This document shows, piece after piece, positions 24,667-34,976 of a stretch of 64,000 bases of DNA. Where the stretch lies: assembly GCF_033439725.1 (NCBI RefSeq), contig NW_026944383.1, positions 6,572,001-6,636,000 on the forward strand, written 5' to 3'. The notes below the pieces were generated by a model, which made no database searches, was not told where the DNA came from, and worked only from the letters and a program-made list of their open reading frames with translations. Every line of letters begins with the position of its first letter. Position 1 is the first letter of the stretch. The DNA comes from Neurospora tetraspora. Lineage: Eukaryota; Ascomycota; Sordariomycetes; Sordariales; Sordariaceae. Made by a program: the position numbers and the translations under genes.

Positions 24667-26999
24667 ATGCCGCCGCCCTCGGGCCAAAAGGGCAGCCAGA
24701 AGGGCACGGGGAAGAAGGGTGGAGCGGGTGTCATGCGCCAGCACCAGCACCCGCGCAGTCGCAACACCACGCCCAGCGCCGGCTCCCCCCAGGTTGCCAG
24801 CCTGCCCCCCATTGAGCAGCACGAGACGGCCACCTTGGACGTGCGCTTCGACCTCTTCCGCAACATCACCCACGACGACATTGTCGACCACGCCGCTAAC
24901 AACACCGCATCGCCCGACTCCAAGAGCCTCGATGGCCTCCTGTCCCGCCTGTCACGTCTTAGCGAGGTCATTGACAAGCGGGGGACCAACTGTGACAAAG
25001 GCATGCGTCTGCTCGCCCAGTCCCGCCGCCTCCGCGAGAGCGAGCTGGCCGCCGAGCGCGGCCGCGAGGAGGAACGCCGCCAGAAGGAAGCCGACGACGA
25101 GGAGCGTGCCGAGCGCAAAGCCAACAAGAAGAAGCGGAAGGCCACCGAGAACCTGGCCCCGCCCCAGGGAAACAACATAGGTTTGCATCACCCCCAATTG
25201 AAATCCTCTGCCTCTGCCTCCATTATTTTATCACTGACTCGACTCTCTTCCCTGCAGAGTATTCTTCCCCAGTCCGCGAGTCCGGAAACAAAGCAAGGAA
25301 GCTCTCCCGCGATGACTCCGCCAGCTCTTCCCTCTCGCCTGTCGCCCCCAGGACGCCCTCTGCCATGGAGGCCGACGACAAGACCAAGACCGAGGAAAAT
25401 GACGACGACGACGACTCCGATGACGACGGCCAACCCCCGCCGCCTGCACGACCACAGGCCAACACTTTTGGCGATGATCCATCTATCTTCCCCGATCCGA
25501 CCGTCTACGAAATCCTCCCGGTGAAGCCAGGAATGACGGAAGACGAAATCAAGGAGATCTTTTCAGTTGCAGTCTATCCAAAGAGCGACCTGGCCGACAT
25601 AATAGCCGGCGATCCCCCCGATAAGGACTTCAGCAATGCGAAACCTAGTAACCAAATCAACTTTTCTACTTTCAGCACTTATGTCGAACCATTTTTCCGA
25701 CCGTTTACAGAAGAAGACCTCGCGTTCCTTAGAGAGCGTGGCGACCGAGTCACGCCCTTTGTCATGCCGAAGCGCGGGAAGAAACACTACACAGAAATAT
25801 GGGCCGAAGAGGACGGCGCCATGGCCATTGATTCGGCACATGTCAAGGACAAACTGCCCCCCAATCAGCCTCGTGGCAACATAGAGAACATGAACGACGA
25901 AATTGCCGAGACAGACAAGCTCTCGGTTGGGCCCATTCTAGCACGGCTATTGCAGACGATGCGGCCCGAGCATCGTGCACCGCCCGCGGAGGAGAGACAA
26001 AACGGCGTCAGTGCTGACGGGGATGTTGTTATGAACGGTGTCGATCGTTTTGATTTTGGGGACACTCAACCACAGACAGCGTCGCCCACGGTAAACGGGA
26101 TTAATGGCACCAATGGAAACGTCAACGGCACAGCTGGACAACCCGCCTCAAACCAACTCCCGCCTGCAACTTTCATGCCCGAGTCCAACAGCGAATCATG
26201 GAAGAAAGCCTCGCATCCTAAACTCGATTACTCCCAAGTTGATGAACGTCTCAAGCAAGAGCTACGACACATTGGCTTCCTACCTTTCCCGCCCGATCAA
26301 GCCAACGGGACCTCTTCCACATCCAACAATGTCTCGTCATCGAATACGGGCAATAACAACACGTCTTCCACGAGCGGCTCCTCTGCCTCGCATCCCTCCG
26401 GCGGTGATCCTGGTCCCACAGCTGCCGATTTCGATGGCCATTACGATGACGAAGTTGCCGCCCGATTACGTCTTCTCCAATCCCGTCTGCACGAGCAGGT
26501 TCTTCTTAACGGTGCTCGCAAAGCGCGTCTCACTGAGCTTGTTAAAGAGCGCATGGCGTTCCAAGAGTACCAGACCATTCTTGAAGACCTTGACAGCCAA
26601 GTACAAGCAGCCTACCTCAAACGGACCCGTACGATGGGCAAGAAACCGAAGAAGGCCCGGCCAGGTGCCGCAAAGGATGGCGCCAATGCGAATGGCGGGT
26701 CCGGGACGCCCGGCCCAGGCGGTGCGGCAGGCATGGCGAGACCGGGCATTGGAGACCTTACGCGCACGCTCATGGAGCGTAGGCGGAGGTGGATCGAAAA
26801 CATGGGACCGCTTTTTGAGGATGATGTCCCCCCTTCGGAAGATATGAGCCCAGCGGCGAGAAGAATTAGGGGCTCCAAGCTTATGAAGGTTCCTAGGGTG
26901 AATGAAGAAGGGAGCACGATTTTTCCACGAGAAGCAATGGCTGATCTTATCAAGCGGGAGAAAGATTCCTGGGACGACGAAGAGGCTGATGAGGAGTGA
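24667..26999 (+). CDS. ngg1: SAGA/ADA complex subunit NGG1 (ADA3)
   Basis: Two exons, 24667-25180 and 25258-26999; 77-bp intron (GTTTGC donor, CTGCAG acceptor), phase 1; 751 aa. ATG at 24667 is in good context (GCAACAATGCC). The N-terminus is low complexity; residues 45-150 carry [20 protein letters not shown] and a charged coiled coil. After an acidic run comes [20 protein letters not shown], then [20 protein letters not shown] and [20 protein letters not shown]. The ADA3 C-terminal domain (about residues 580-700) has a coiled coil ([20 protein letters not shown] and following) and [20 protein letters not shown]. It ends [14 protein letters not shown]1 links Gcn5 and Ada2 in the nuclear histone acetyltransferase module. 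The stop is TGA at 26997-26999, and the same frame stays open far beyond it (see next entry). A perfect donor (GTGAGT, 26996-27001) overlaps the stop. Confidence 0.94.
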
Positions 27000-28295
27000 G
27001 TAGCTCCTCCCAACCACGTTGCCTCCCCAGGCCTCTCGGGTCCTTCCCATCCTCGGGGTCCTCCTGCTCGGGCGTCGTCCCCAAAATCCCACAACCATAA
27101 TGATGTGGCTGAGGTTGTGGATGTTCGTGGAGATGAGCAATTTAATACATCGGTTGGTCCTGATGAAGAAGAAGGACACGAGAAACCCATCATCTCGGTT
27201 GATGAGGAAGAACACGAGCAACTCAGCATATCGTTTGGGTTTGATGAGGAAGAGCACGAGAAATTCAGCATATCGGTTGATGAGGAAGAACACGAGCAAT
27301 CCAGCACATCGGTTGGGCTTGATGAGAAAGAAGAACACGAGCAACCCAGCATATCGGTTGGGTTTGATGAGGAAGAGCACGAGCAAATCAGCACTTCGGT
27401 TGGACCTGATGAGAAAGAACAACACGAGCAACAAAACGGACATAGAACCCAGGTGCGGGACCAACACGAAAACACACGTGAAAACACACGCGAAGACAGG
27501 CAAGAGGTCGAACAAGAGGACGAACAGCGTCCTGCAACAGCTTGTCCACCACCAGTTATCCCCAAGGGTACAAAGTGTGAGCGATGCAAACGCAAGAAAA
27601 TCATATGTACCGTCGATAGACCCTGTCCGCCCTGTATACAGGCCGGAGTTGGAGAGAAATGTCGCTCAGTACCAAAGCCACTCCCCCGAGGCACAAGATG
27701 TCAGCGATGCAAAGAAAAAGATTACCGCACATGTACCATCGAGAAGCCCTGTCCGCCCTGCATCAAGGCGGGAGTGGGGGATCAGTGTCGCCCAGCACTA
27801 GAGAAGCGACTCCCCGCAGGCACAAGATGTTTGCGATGCCGCGAATCAAACGGCATCTATCAATGTACCATCGAGAAGCCCTGTCCGCCCTGTGTCGAGG
27901 CTGGACTAGGAGGTCAATGCCATGCAACACCTCGTGTCCCCAGGGGCATAAGATGCCAGCGATGCAAAGAAGACATCAGCTTGTTATGTACCACTGAGAA
28001 GCCCTGTCCGCCCTGTATCAAGGCTGGCGTGGGGGATCAGTGTCGTCCAACAGAAATTATGCGCCATGGAACAAAATGCCAGCGATGCAAACGAAACAAC
28101 CGTCTCATATGTACTATTGAGAAGCCCTGTCCGCCCTGTATCGAGGCTGGCGTGGGAGATCAGTGTCGTCCAACAGAAATTATGCGCCGTGGAACAAAAT
28201 GCCAGCGATGCAAAGGAAAAAATTACCTCACATGTACCATCGATAAGCCGTGTCCGCCCTGTATCGAGGCTGGCGTGGGAGATCAGTGTCGCTAA
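27000..28295 (+). CDS. ATG-less frame in register with NGG1: acidic repeats plus six tandem Cys6 (Zn2Cys6-type) modules
   Basis: Starting right after the NGG1 TGA and in the same frame, 431 codons run without a stop to TAA at 28293-28295. The first in-frame ATG is in the fifth Cys module, so there is no independent start. Segments: a Pro/Ser-rich linker; an acidic Glu/His-rich tandem repeat (about 27140-27432); a charged spacer; then six modules of 41-44 residues (about 27566-28292) with the pattern C-x2-C-x6..8-C-x5-C-x2-C-x8-C, each containing PCPPC and most ending GVGDQC. Module 1 (CERCKRKKIIC) has the basic loop of a fungal Zn(II)2Cys6 DNA-binding cluster; later modules have one or two more residues there and fewer basic ones. 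It may be an NGG1 C-terminal extension made by read-through or by an in-frame splice from the GTGAGT donor at 26996 (for example to CAG ending 27226, 231 nt). A separate gene with an unseen upstream exon, or a decayed gene, are alternatives. Confidence 0.6.
   Translation, partial: VAPPNHVASPGLSGPSHPRGPPARASSPKSHNHNDVAEVVDVRGDEQFNTSVGPDEEEGHEKPIISVDEEEHEQLSISFGFDEEEHEKFSISVDEEEHEQSSTSVGLDEKEEHEQPSISVGFDEEEHEQISTSVGPDEKEQHEQQNGHRTQVRDQHENTRENTREDRQEVEQEDEQRPATACPPPVIPKGTKCERCKRKKIICTVDRPCPPCIQAGVGEKCRSVPKPLPRGTRCQRCKEKDYRTCTIEKPCPPCIKAGVGDQCRPALEKRLPAGTRCLRCRESNGIYQCTIEKPCPPCVEAGLGGQCHATPRVPRGIRCQRCKEDISLLCTTEKPCPPCIKAGVGDQCRPTEIMRHGTKCQRCKRNNRLICTIEKPCPPCIEAGVGDQCRPTEIMRRGTKCQRCKGKNYLTCTIDKPCPPCIEAGVGDQCR
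27140..27432 (+). repeat. Coding minisatellite, acidic repeats (SVG-DEEEHEQ type)
   Basis: Six to seven imperfect copies of a 36-45-bp unit encoding variants of ISVDEEEHEQ and TSVGPDEKEQHEQ. Unit lengths are multiples of three, so copy-number changes keep the frame. Several copies contain a CAG followed by CATATC or CACATC. Confidence 0.85.
27566..28292 (+). repeat. Six tandem 123-132-bp repeats encoding Cys6 modules
   Basis: The core CCCTGTCCGCCCTG recurs near 27621, 27747, 27879, 28002, 28125 and (one change) 28248, so the period is 126, 132, 123, 123 and 123 bp. The last copies are most alike, which suggests recent duplication. All six Cys codons are kept in all six copies. Confidence 0.9.
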
Positions 28296-29577
28296 GCACC
28301 AATGGAGCTGGCGCACGAGAATTCGCCCGCGTTGTAAGAAGAAAAAGGCGTCGACTTCAGCGATAAAGGGCCGTGTTCTGTCGTGAGAAAGTCTGATTCA
28401 CAACTTTGGGTAAAGATCCTGCCGAAACGCCATCTGGCCGAATACTGAGAACAATAAGTGGTTACTAGACTGGTTGGTTAAATCAATAACTAGGAGGAAA
28501 CCGATCGGCTCAGTCACTTCTCTTATTTCTCCTTTTTTTTCCCCCTTTTTCTTCACTGGATAGACCAAGGTTGATGGAATTCGGTTATGATTTTCTTACC
28601 ACTGGTCTGTACCACTATACCTACTCGACTATCATCGTCGACTATTTCCCACCCACCCTGTATTACTGAACGGTGTTTGTCTTCTTCTTTTCTTCCATTA
28701 GTGTACTTGGCCTCTCTGTTTTTCACTTTCAATTTTTCTTTCTGGGTTTGGGGAGAGGCTAGCAGCCGTGGTTTTCCAAGCATGATGGCGTTTTGGATGG
28801 TACAAAATGGCGTAAAAAGGGAAGGGAAGGGTACGGTAAACAGGCTGGTGACTACTACTGATTCTAGGTTTAAAGAGGAGGCAGGTTATCCGTCAGGTTT
28901 TATCGCGGTTATGGTTTGGGATATCGTTACTTTGGAGTATCACGAGTTAGGCGACAGTACTAAGTACCGAATCTATATCTTACTGTGGTTCCGAGCAAAA
29001 GAAAAACCCCCCTGCCAGGTACCTGGCACGGACCACCACGGCCAAAATTTCGGGGTTGTGTAAGGTTCGGTACTTACCCCGCCTATTAAACTTACCCATA
29101 ACACCAAGTATGTGGCTCTATTCCATGATACAATGGGCACTGATATGACTTACATCGTTCTCCTTCACGCTCGAAATTTAGCAAGGAGTGTCATTAGTGC
29201 GGTTCCTTAACACATCCGTGATGCTCCAAGTCCACTCCCTTATTTCCACAGTCTGTCAGATTTATGGAAACATCTGAGAATTTGAAATTAACGAAGATAG
29301 TTTCAAACGCCTTGCTATGACCAGATACGCTATCTCGCTATGTATGCATAATTATGTATGAGTTCCGTCTACACACAAATGGCTATGACTTCAGCCACCT
29401 GCCTGTTGTAACTCCAAATCCCAGATTTCCCATCAAGAAAAAAAAAAAAAAAAAAAAAGCCAATCCAGCGCCTTTGCTTGCTAACTCACCGCGCTATCTA
29501 TCAAGGTACCTATAACGCGTCCGCTGTCTGCCGGCTTTTAACTCTAGCAAAAAAAGACCGTTCCATGAATCAAGATC
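28296..29577. other. Intergenic, downstream of NGG1 frame and TPC1 3' region
   Basis: 1.28 kb with no supported gene. A 158-codon ATG frame at 28587-29063 has no recognised domain. A 21-bp poly-A tract occurs at 29438-29458. Confidence 0.45.
29438..29458. repeat. Poly-A tract
   Basis: 21 consecutive A about 120 bp beyond the stop codon of the TPC1 gene (poly-T in its sense). Confidence 0.9.
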
Positions 29578-30677
29578 TCACGCCCCTTCCTCCTCCACCG
29601 GACCAACCGCTCCAAGCCGAACATAAAACCTCAAAGCCCTCTCATAAGTCCACATCGTAACCGCGCTCGCCGGCGCCGCCTTAAACAAGCTAACCGTCAG
29701 TCCCCTATACAATCCCCTCACCCCTTCCCTCCTCACAATCGTCCCCACCGTCTTTATCATCCCACCATCATAAACGGGGATATTCTTATGCACATACAAC
29801 CCCCTCGTCGGGCCCTGCACTTGTATCCTTTTTCTCACCAAATCCAACGGAAACGTGCCCGTCTTGGCTACTACGCTCGCCACCACGCCCGCCACCGCGC
29901 TCCCCGAGCTGTAGGGTAGCTCGAGGTCGGAGAGCGCGGGGCGTAAAGTTTCGTACACGCAGAAAAACATGCCCATGTACGGGATGATTTGTGCCAGACC
30001 TGGCCCCAAGCCGCGGAAGTAACCGGTGGCGCCTTCGGAGGTGTAGATGTTTTTGATCGCTTGTAGAAGAGAAGGGTAGACGCGCTCGACGCCTTGCGCG
30101 GCGAAGCGTGTCCTTAACAAATCGAGGGGGTAGGTAGCTGCCGTGGCGACGCCGCCGGCGGTGGCGCCTGCCACAAAAGATTCGACTGATTGGGGCAGTT
30201 GTTTGTTTTGTTCTTTGGGAAAAGCGGTTTGGAGGAATTGCGTGATGGAGCGGTAGGTGGTGAACTGCACGGCGGCGTACGAGACGTAGAGAAGCTCGGC
30301 GGGGATGTTGCCCTTCCAGAGACCGGTGAGACCTTCGGTGCGCAGGATGTGTCGGATTGTAGGGAGAGTGCCCTTGTAGATGGGCCCGCCGCCGATGATT
30401 TCGGCGCCGCGCTGGTGGATGAGCGGGTCCGAGAGGGAGTGGTGTTGCAGCTGGAGGCGGATCTTGACGACATCGAGGGGGGCGATGACGAAGCTGTTGG
30501 GAGGAGGCACGGGGAGCGTTAGTAACGGCGGTTGGGTCAAAGACTTTCTCGGATGATGGCTTTCAAGGTAAGGGGGTCGTGATGGACGTACCGAGAGATC
30601 AAGCCGGCCGTTGCGCCGGCGGCCGTCACCTGGAGGCGGGAACCCTCATCCTTGAGGCGTTCGGCCTTGCCAGACAT
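29578..30677 (-). CDS. tpc-1: Mitochondrial thiamine pyrophosphate carrier TPC1
   Basis: Two exons, 30677-30592 and 30493-29578; 98-bp intron (GTACGT/ACAG), phase 2; 333 aa. The first exon ([16 protein letters not shown], then [12 protein letters not shown]) supplies the start of transmembrane helix 1. Three mitochondrial-carrier repeats are present with signatures [23 protein letters not shown] and [13 protein letters not shown], and repeat ends [32 protein letters not shown] and [17 protein letters not shown]. Length and motifs match fungal TPC1, which imports thiamine pyrophosphate across the inner mitochondrial membrane for matrix dehydrogenases. It is divergent from the gene at 32898. 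The subfamily call is from overall similarity to TPC1; another nucleotide or cofactor carrier is less likely. Confidence 0.9.
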
Positions 30678-32897
30678 TCATCCAGCACGCGATACGGCGG
30701 ATAGACGTGGAAGTGGACGCCCGGTAAACGTGGGCTGAGCGATGCGTGATCAACGACCAGTCGGTATTCGAATGCGGGAGAGCGGCCAAGCTAGAGCTGA
30801 CGTAGGGCTACTGCTACCGTGCAGACTGCTGCGGGGAGCGTTCAGCGTGTTGGGGCTTCGGTGTTCGGATGTCCTGACGGCAGTGCTGTGCGCCTTGCAG
30901 TGGTATCTTTGGAGATGGTGCTTCGTGTCAAGTCTATGCGGTTCTTTCGGTGTTCAGTTTGAGATTCATGATAAGCGAAATGTAACTGCGAAAGACGGCA
31001 TTGGGAGTGGAAACTGAGTGATCTCATTGGAAGGGCAAGCGCGCCAAGCCTTGAATCTTTTCGCGTCGATGTACAATCCCTTTTACAATCGATACCGTGA
31101 CGTCTACAAACGGCTTTACAAACGGCTTGTAAGACGGCGAATTGATAACGCACAAGGTCCGTGGATTGAATCTCGATCAACGCCTTATCTCGCTGAGAAA
31201 TGTCCGTAGTAAACACATTCTAGAAGAGCCGCAGCATATATGTAATGCAGTTGGGCTTAGAAACGGAGATGCTGTAGCTAAATGGGGCGTTTAATGCTGC
31301 AGCGCAATGCTTCTATGTACTCTGCCTCGACGTACGTGCTAGGCATGCATCGAACACTTCACTTGTCCATGTGGCCAAGGTCTTGTGATCTCCGTTGCTC
31401 TTGCAGACTGACGGCAATGACGATGGCTCGCAAGGCGAAGTCTTGTTCTTCTCTCCATGAAGAGGCGCTGACTAGCTGCCGCAGTGTGAGACACCATGAG
31501 GCATGAGAATGGAATGGAAAGGGGAGAGTCGTTCTCGGTGAGTGATGACGGCAGTGACGACATTGTTCAACTCGGGGGATCAACAGGGGTGCCACGCGGT
31601 CAGCTCAGCCTTGTTGTTCAGGAAGCAGCAGCAGGCCTTGCCATCATTTTGCAGAAAGAATGTCTTGAGCTTTGATTTTTTGTTGTTGCACTGGCTAACG
31701 TCCTGTCGTGTCCTGTGTCGGGTAAACGGGAGCTGACAGATCAAGATGAGTCGATATGAAAAATTACTGTCCTACACAAGGACTGATACCAAAGCATACA
31801 TCATTCCTCGACATGAGTCGATGTGACCCTTTGGCTTACCTGTGAGAGCATTATCCCTATGGGGCAAGCAGGAGTTGATGATATCGGCGTCGGTCGAGCG
31901 GTTGTAAGACGGAAAAGGGGTGAAGAGAGAGAAAAAAAAAAAGAAAGAAAGAACACGGCCCGTTACCACGATCCGGTCTCCCAATACTACCGCCGTCTCC
32001 TCCATCCACATGCTAATCAAAAAGATAAGTCCGGAATCGAGGCTCTTGACAGCCAAAAAGTTCACCGTAGCATTGCCATGTCTTGATTGGTTCCATCCGC
32101 CCGAAGGTTGCTACCCAGCAATCGCTACCCCACTATTTCCTTGAATTGGCTAAAGCTTCCACTGCTGCTCCCCAGTTCTCCAGGTACGTACCTGCCGACG
32201 GATGCACCCCAGTGTTGGAGATGTGTGAGAATGTCCACGTCCGCTCAATGCACGGGGCCCCTCCAACTCTTGCGGTTCACGAGATGGACTCCCGTTCCCC
32301 GTCATCTCCATCATCCCGCAGCAACTGGCAGCAGGGCATCCCGTGAGCCGGTGGGACATTTGTTCATCCACGGAGTCTGTTATATCTCGGCATCCCATAC
32401 CCTCCGTTCTCTCTTTCATCCCGTCTTCTTTCTACTATTCTTTTTTTTCTTACCGTTATTTCCAAGTTACGACTTTGCGTCTTCACCACTTCACTTGCTT
32501 GCCCACCAAGCAGAAGCGCTGCACGTCATCTGCAGCAACAATACCTCCGCCCAAGCCTCACACATCACCAAACCCCTTTCCATCCGCAGTGCTTGCAGTG
32601 CATAGGGCCCGGACTGATCTGGATACTTCTTCCTGCCTACTTGCAAGGCTTAACCCTCCGAGCCACGCATCTTTATACACATAATCATCGACGTGTGTTG
32701 GGCTCCGGTGCAGGTCAACCATCGCATGTGATTCACTTTGTTCGCCGCCAAGACCAGTGCTATAAAGTCAACTGGGCCCCTCTGAGAGCTGTCATACGAT
32801 TGTCTTCAAAAGTATCACAAGCAAAGCTTCAGACCCCGCATCAAACACACATTACAACCTTACCTTCACTCTCACTACGGCAACAACAAAACCTACC
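30678..32897. other. Divergent intergenic region, TPC1 / unknown protein
   Basis: 2.2 kb without a supported CDS; all frames are short. It includes a purine-rich stretch (about 31913-31952, GAAAGAAAGAA) and a long presumed leader before 32898. Confidence 0.45.
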
Positions 32898-34190
32898 ATG
32901 GCCATTGCAGCAATGACTTCAACCAGTATCACCTCTCCGGATATCGAGAGCCTCGTGAGGCCTGTCCTCTCCGCCCTACCAGGAGCGTCCGCCTCGACCG
33001 AGCCAGCTACAACAGTACTACCCCTTCTTTCGCCCATTCTCAGACAGCGAGTACAGCTTCTCTCCGGCTCCAGCACAGATCCATGGATCCGTCTTCTTAC
33101 CTATGACACTTCCAAGGTGTCCAGACTCACCGAGATCGCCCAAAGTGGTAGTCTGGATCCCCATCCGGTATCGGGAGAAGTGGAGATGGATTGGGATTAT
33201 GACGTCCACATCAAGTACAGGAGACTTGACCAGGAGACACTTCAGACCCTCGTGGTATTGGGAGAGTTCGACCTGTTTGTTCGTCTTGTGTACTGCGTCA
33301 ACGACAAAGACGGCGGCGGTGACGGATGGCGTGTAGGCGAGGTCAGCGTGGCCAGCGATCCTTCTCCCCTGGAATCTTTCGGAGGTTATTCCACACTCGA
33401 TGAAGCCGAGAAGGCGTTCAAGGCCCAACAAACCTCCGTGACAGAAATCAAGCCCGTTGCGCAAGTGTCCATCCAAGCTGAGCCGGTCGAAGAAGATGAC
33501 GACGACGATTACTGGGGCCGGTACGACGCCACGCCTTCCCAAACGCCGGGCCAAGGCCGCTCTCCTGCACCGCCGTCTTTGGGCGCCGGCCTCAACACTC
33601 AAGCGCCCAACCCCTTTGAGCGAAGCGCATCCGCTGAAGATGCGTACTTCGCCCGGTACGAATCTGTGCAGCCAGCCATGGACCCCCATGATCCGGACGA
33701 GGAGGCTCTCCAGGGCGGAGCTGTTGGCGGTGGTGCATCGCTTAACGGTCTTCTTCTTCGCCGGTCTCCGTCCCCACAACGACAACAAGTATATGAGCCT
33801 CCCGTCACTAGCTCCGCACCAGCGCCGCCGCCATTGGGTCTGAACGGAGACGGCAACGGCGGTTACGTCCCATCTCGATCACCTTCCGACGAGTCCGGCT
33901 CCGGGTCGTGTGGCCGGCGCATGTCCCAGGCGGACGAGGAGAGGACTGAAAGCATTGCTCATCCGCGCCCAGCCAGTAGCGCCAGCTCGAACGGATCCCG
34001 TATGGTCGCCAAGCTCGAAGAGACTGCGGAGGCTCAAGATCGTGTCGAGTTTGGTATTAAGCAGCACGTGTCCAGGACGATTCGAAGTCTATTCCAGTTG
34101 TCGCGCGGCGCGGGCATCGGTCGTGAAGAGTTCGAGCGGATGGTTAGGAACGAGCTGGATGTTCTTGCGATGGTGGAGGATGACGTTTGA
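32898..34190 (+). CDS. Protein of unknown function, 430 aa, DYWGRYDATP motif
   Basis: Intronless frame with ATG in context CTACCATGGCC. I do not recognise a named domain. The N-terminal half (about residues 1-165) looks folded: SPDIESLVRPVLSALPGA, then LSPILRQRVQLLSGSSTDPW and WRVGEVSVASDPSPLE. An acidic patch precedes DDYWGRYDATPSQTPG (about residue 203) and a related short motif, DAYFARYESVQPAMDPHDPDE (split at about residues 248-268). The middle is Pro/Ser-rich. The C-terminus is a predicted helix pair (VEFGIKQHVSRTIRSLFQLS, then GREEFERMVRNELDVLAMVE). There is no signal peptide or membrane segment. Composition suggests a soluble, partly disordered protein. The layered conserved-looking motifs and C-biased codons argue that it is real. 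Confidence 0.8.
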   Translation: MAIAAMTSTSITSPDIESLVRPVLSALPGASASTEPATTVLPLLSPILRQRVQLLSGSSTDPWIRLLTYDTSKVSRLTEIAQSGSLDPHPVSGEVEMDWDYDVHIKYRRLDQETLQTLVVLGEFDLFVRLVYCVNDKDGGGDGWRVGEVSVASDPSPLESFGGYSTLDEAEKAFKAQQTSVTEIKPVAQVSIQAEPVEEDDDDDYWGRYDATPSQTPGQGRSPAPPSLGAGLNTQAPNPFERSASAEDAYFARYESVQPAMDPHDPDEEALQGGAVGGGASLNGLLLRRSPSPQRQQVYEPPVTSSAPAPPPLGLNGDGNGGYVPSRSPSDESGSGSCGRRMSQADEERTESIAHPRPASSASSNGSRMVAKLEETAEAQDRVEFGIKQHVSRTIRSLFQLSRGAGIGREEFERMVRNELDVLAMVEDDV

Positions 34191-34976
34191 ATAATGAACA
34201 GCGCGAAGAAGGGAAACTGGGAAGGGAAATCATCCATTCAGTCAAAAGGGTGCCGGTGTTCACTTTTTAGATTCCTCATGTTGTTCGGGATACTGCATCA
34301 TCAGGTTGTTTTTGGCGTCCGGTACTGGTGGGGGAGTCCGTGGAGGCGGTCCGCCTCGTGGTTCTTGTTGGTCGTTCGGAGTTCAGGCAACGGTGTTCAA
34401 GGAATATGTTAGCAATAGCGTTACGGAATATCAGTTAGAGTACGATAGTAAATCATAGCAAATATGCATGTAAAAAAAAAAAGAAATGATGTCCAGTATC
34501 TATAGACCATCGAGAGAGTTGAAGACGAAGTGATTGTGAAAGCCAAAGACGGAACTCCGGAATTGGCAAAGAGCTACCCCACCAAGTACGTACCTCTCTC
34601 TCGTACACAGGGTTAGGGTCAAACATGGCTACTCCGCGTGGACCGTGAGGCTGCCAGCCGCCAGTTCGTCCCAATGATTGGTCCCTGCTCCAATGGCCGG
34701 GTCCTTCCGCAGCGGAGCAAAAAAAGTCTCGAAAGTCGCGTCCCACTTTGACGGTCTTCCGGGGTTGATTGCCCGTGTGTTTTGAAGTGCGTCCGCCGGC
34801 AGTCCGTCCAGTCTTGAAGTCGTCTCCGTCCGTCCTCAAGGTCCCCCCACCCACCGTCCACCGTCCACCTCCCCCGACCGAACGACCGGCCGACCTTCCC
34901 TCCCACCGAACCTTTCCTCCGAACCCCGGACCGTTTTTTTCTTTTACGGAGAAAAAGACCAAACACAACAGACAAA
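34191..34976. other. Intergenic: 3' UTR of unknown gene and mitoribosomal gene promoter
   Basis: 786 bp without a supported CDS. The pyrimidine-rich leader (about 34800-34940) precedes the ATG at 34977. Confidence 0.45.

Noticed and set aside
26996-27030. 35-nt intron (GTGAGT to CCCCAG) joining NGG1 to the downstream frame
   Set aside because: Shorter than the usual fungal minimum and not a multiple of three; it would put the Cys array out of frame.
26466-27694. Long minus-strand frames opposite NGG1 and its downstream repeats
   Set aside because: They are repeat shadows (Ser/Cys or Leu/Ile-rich) of the plus-strand arrays.
28587-29063. 158-codon ATG-started plus-strand frame
   Set aside because: No domain, no codon bias, and a hydrophobic start that looks like translated T-rich leader sequence; kept out of the gene list.
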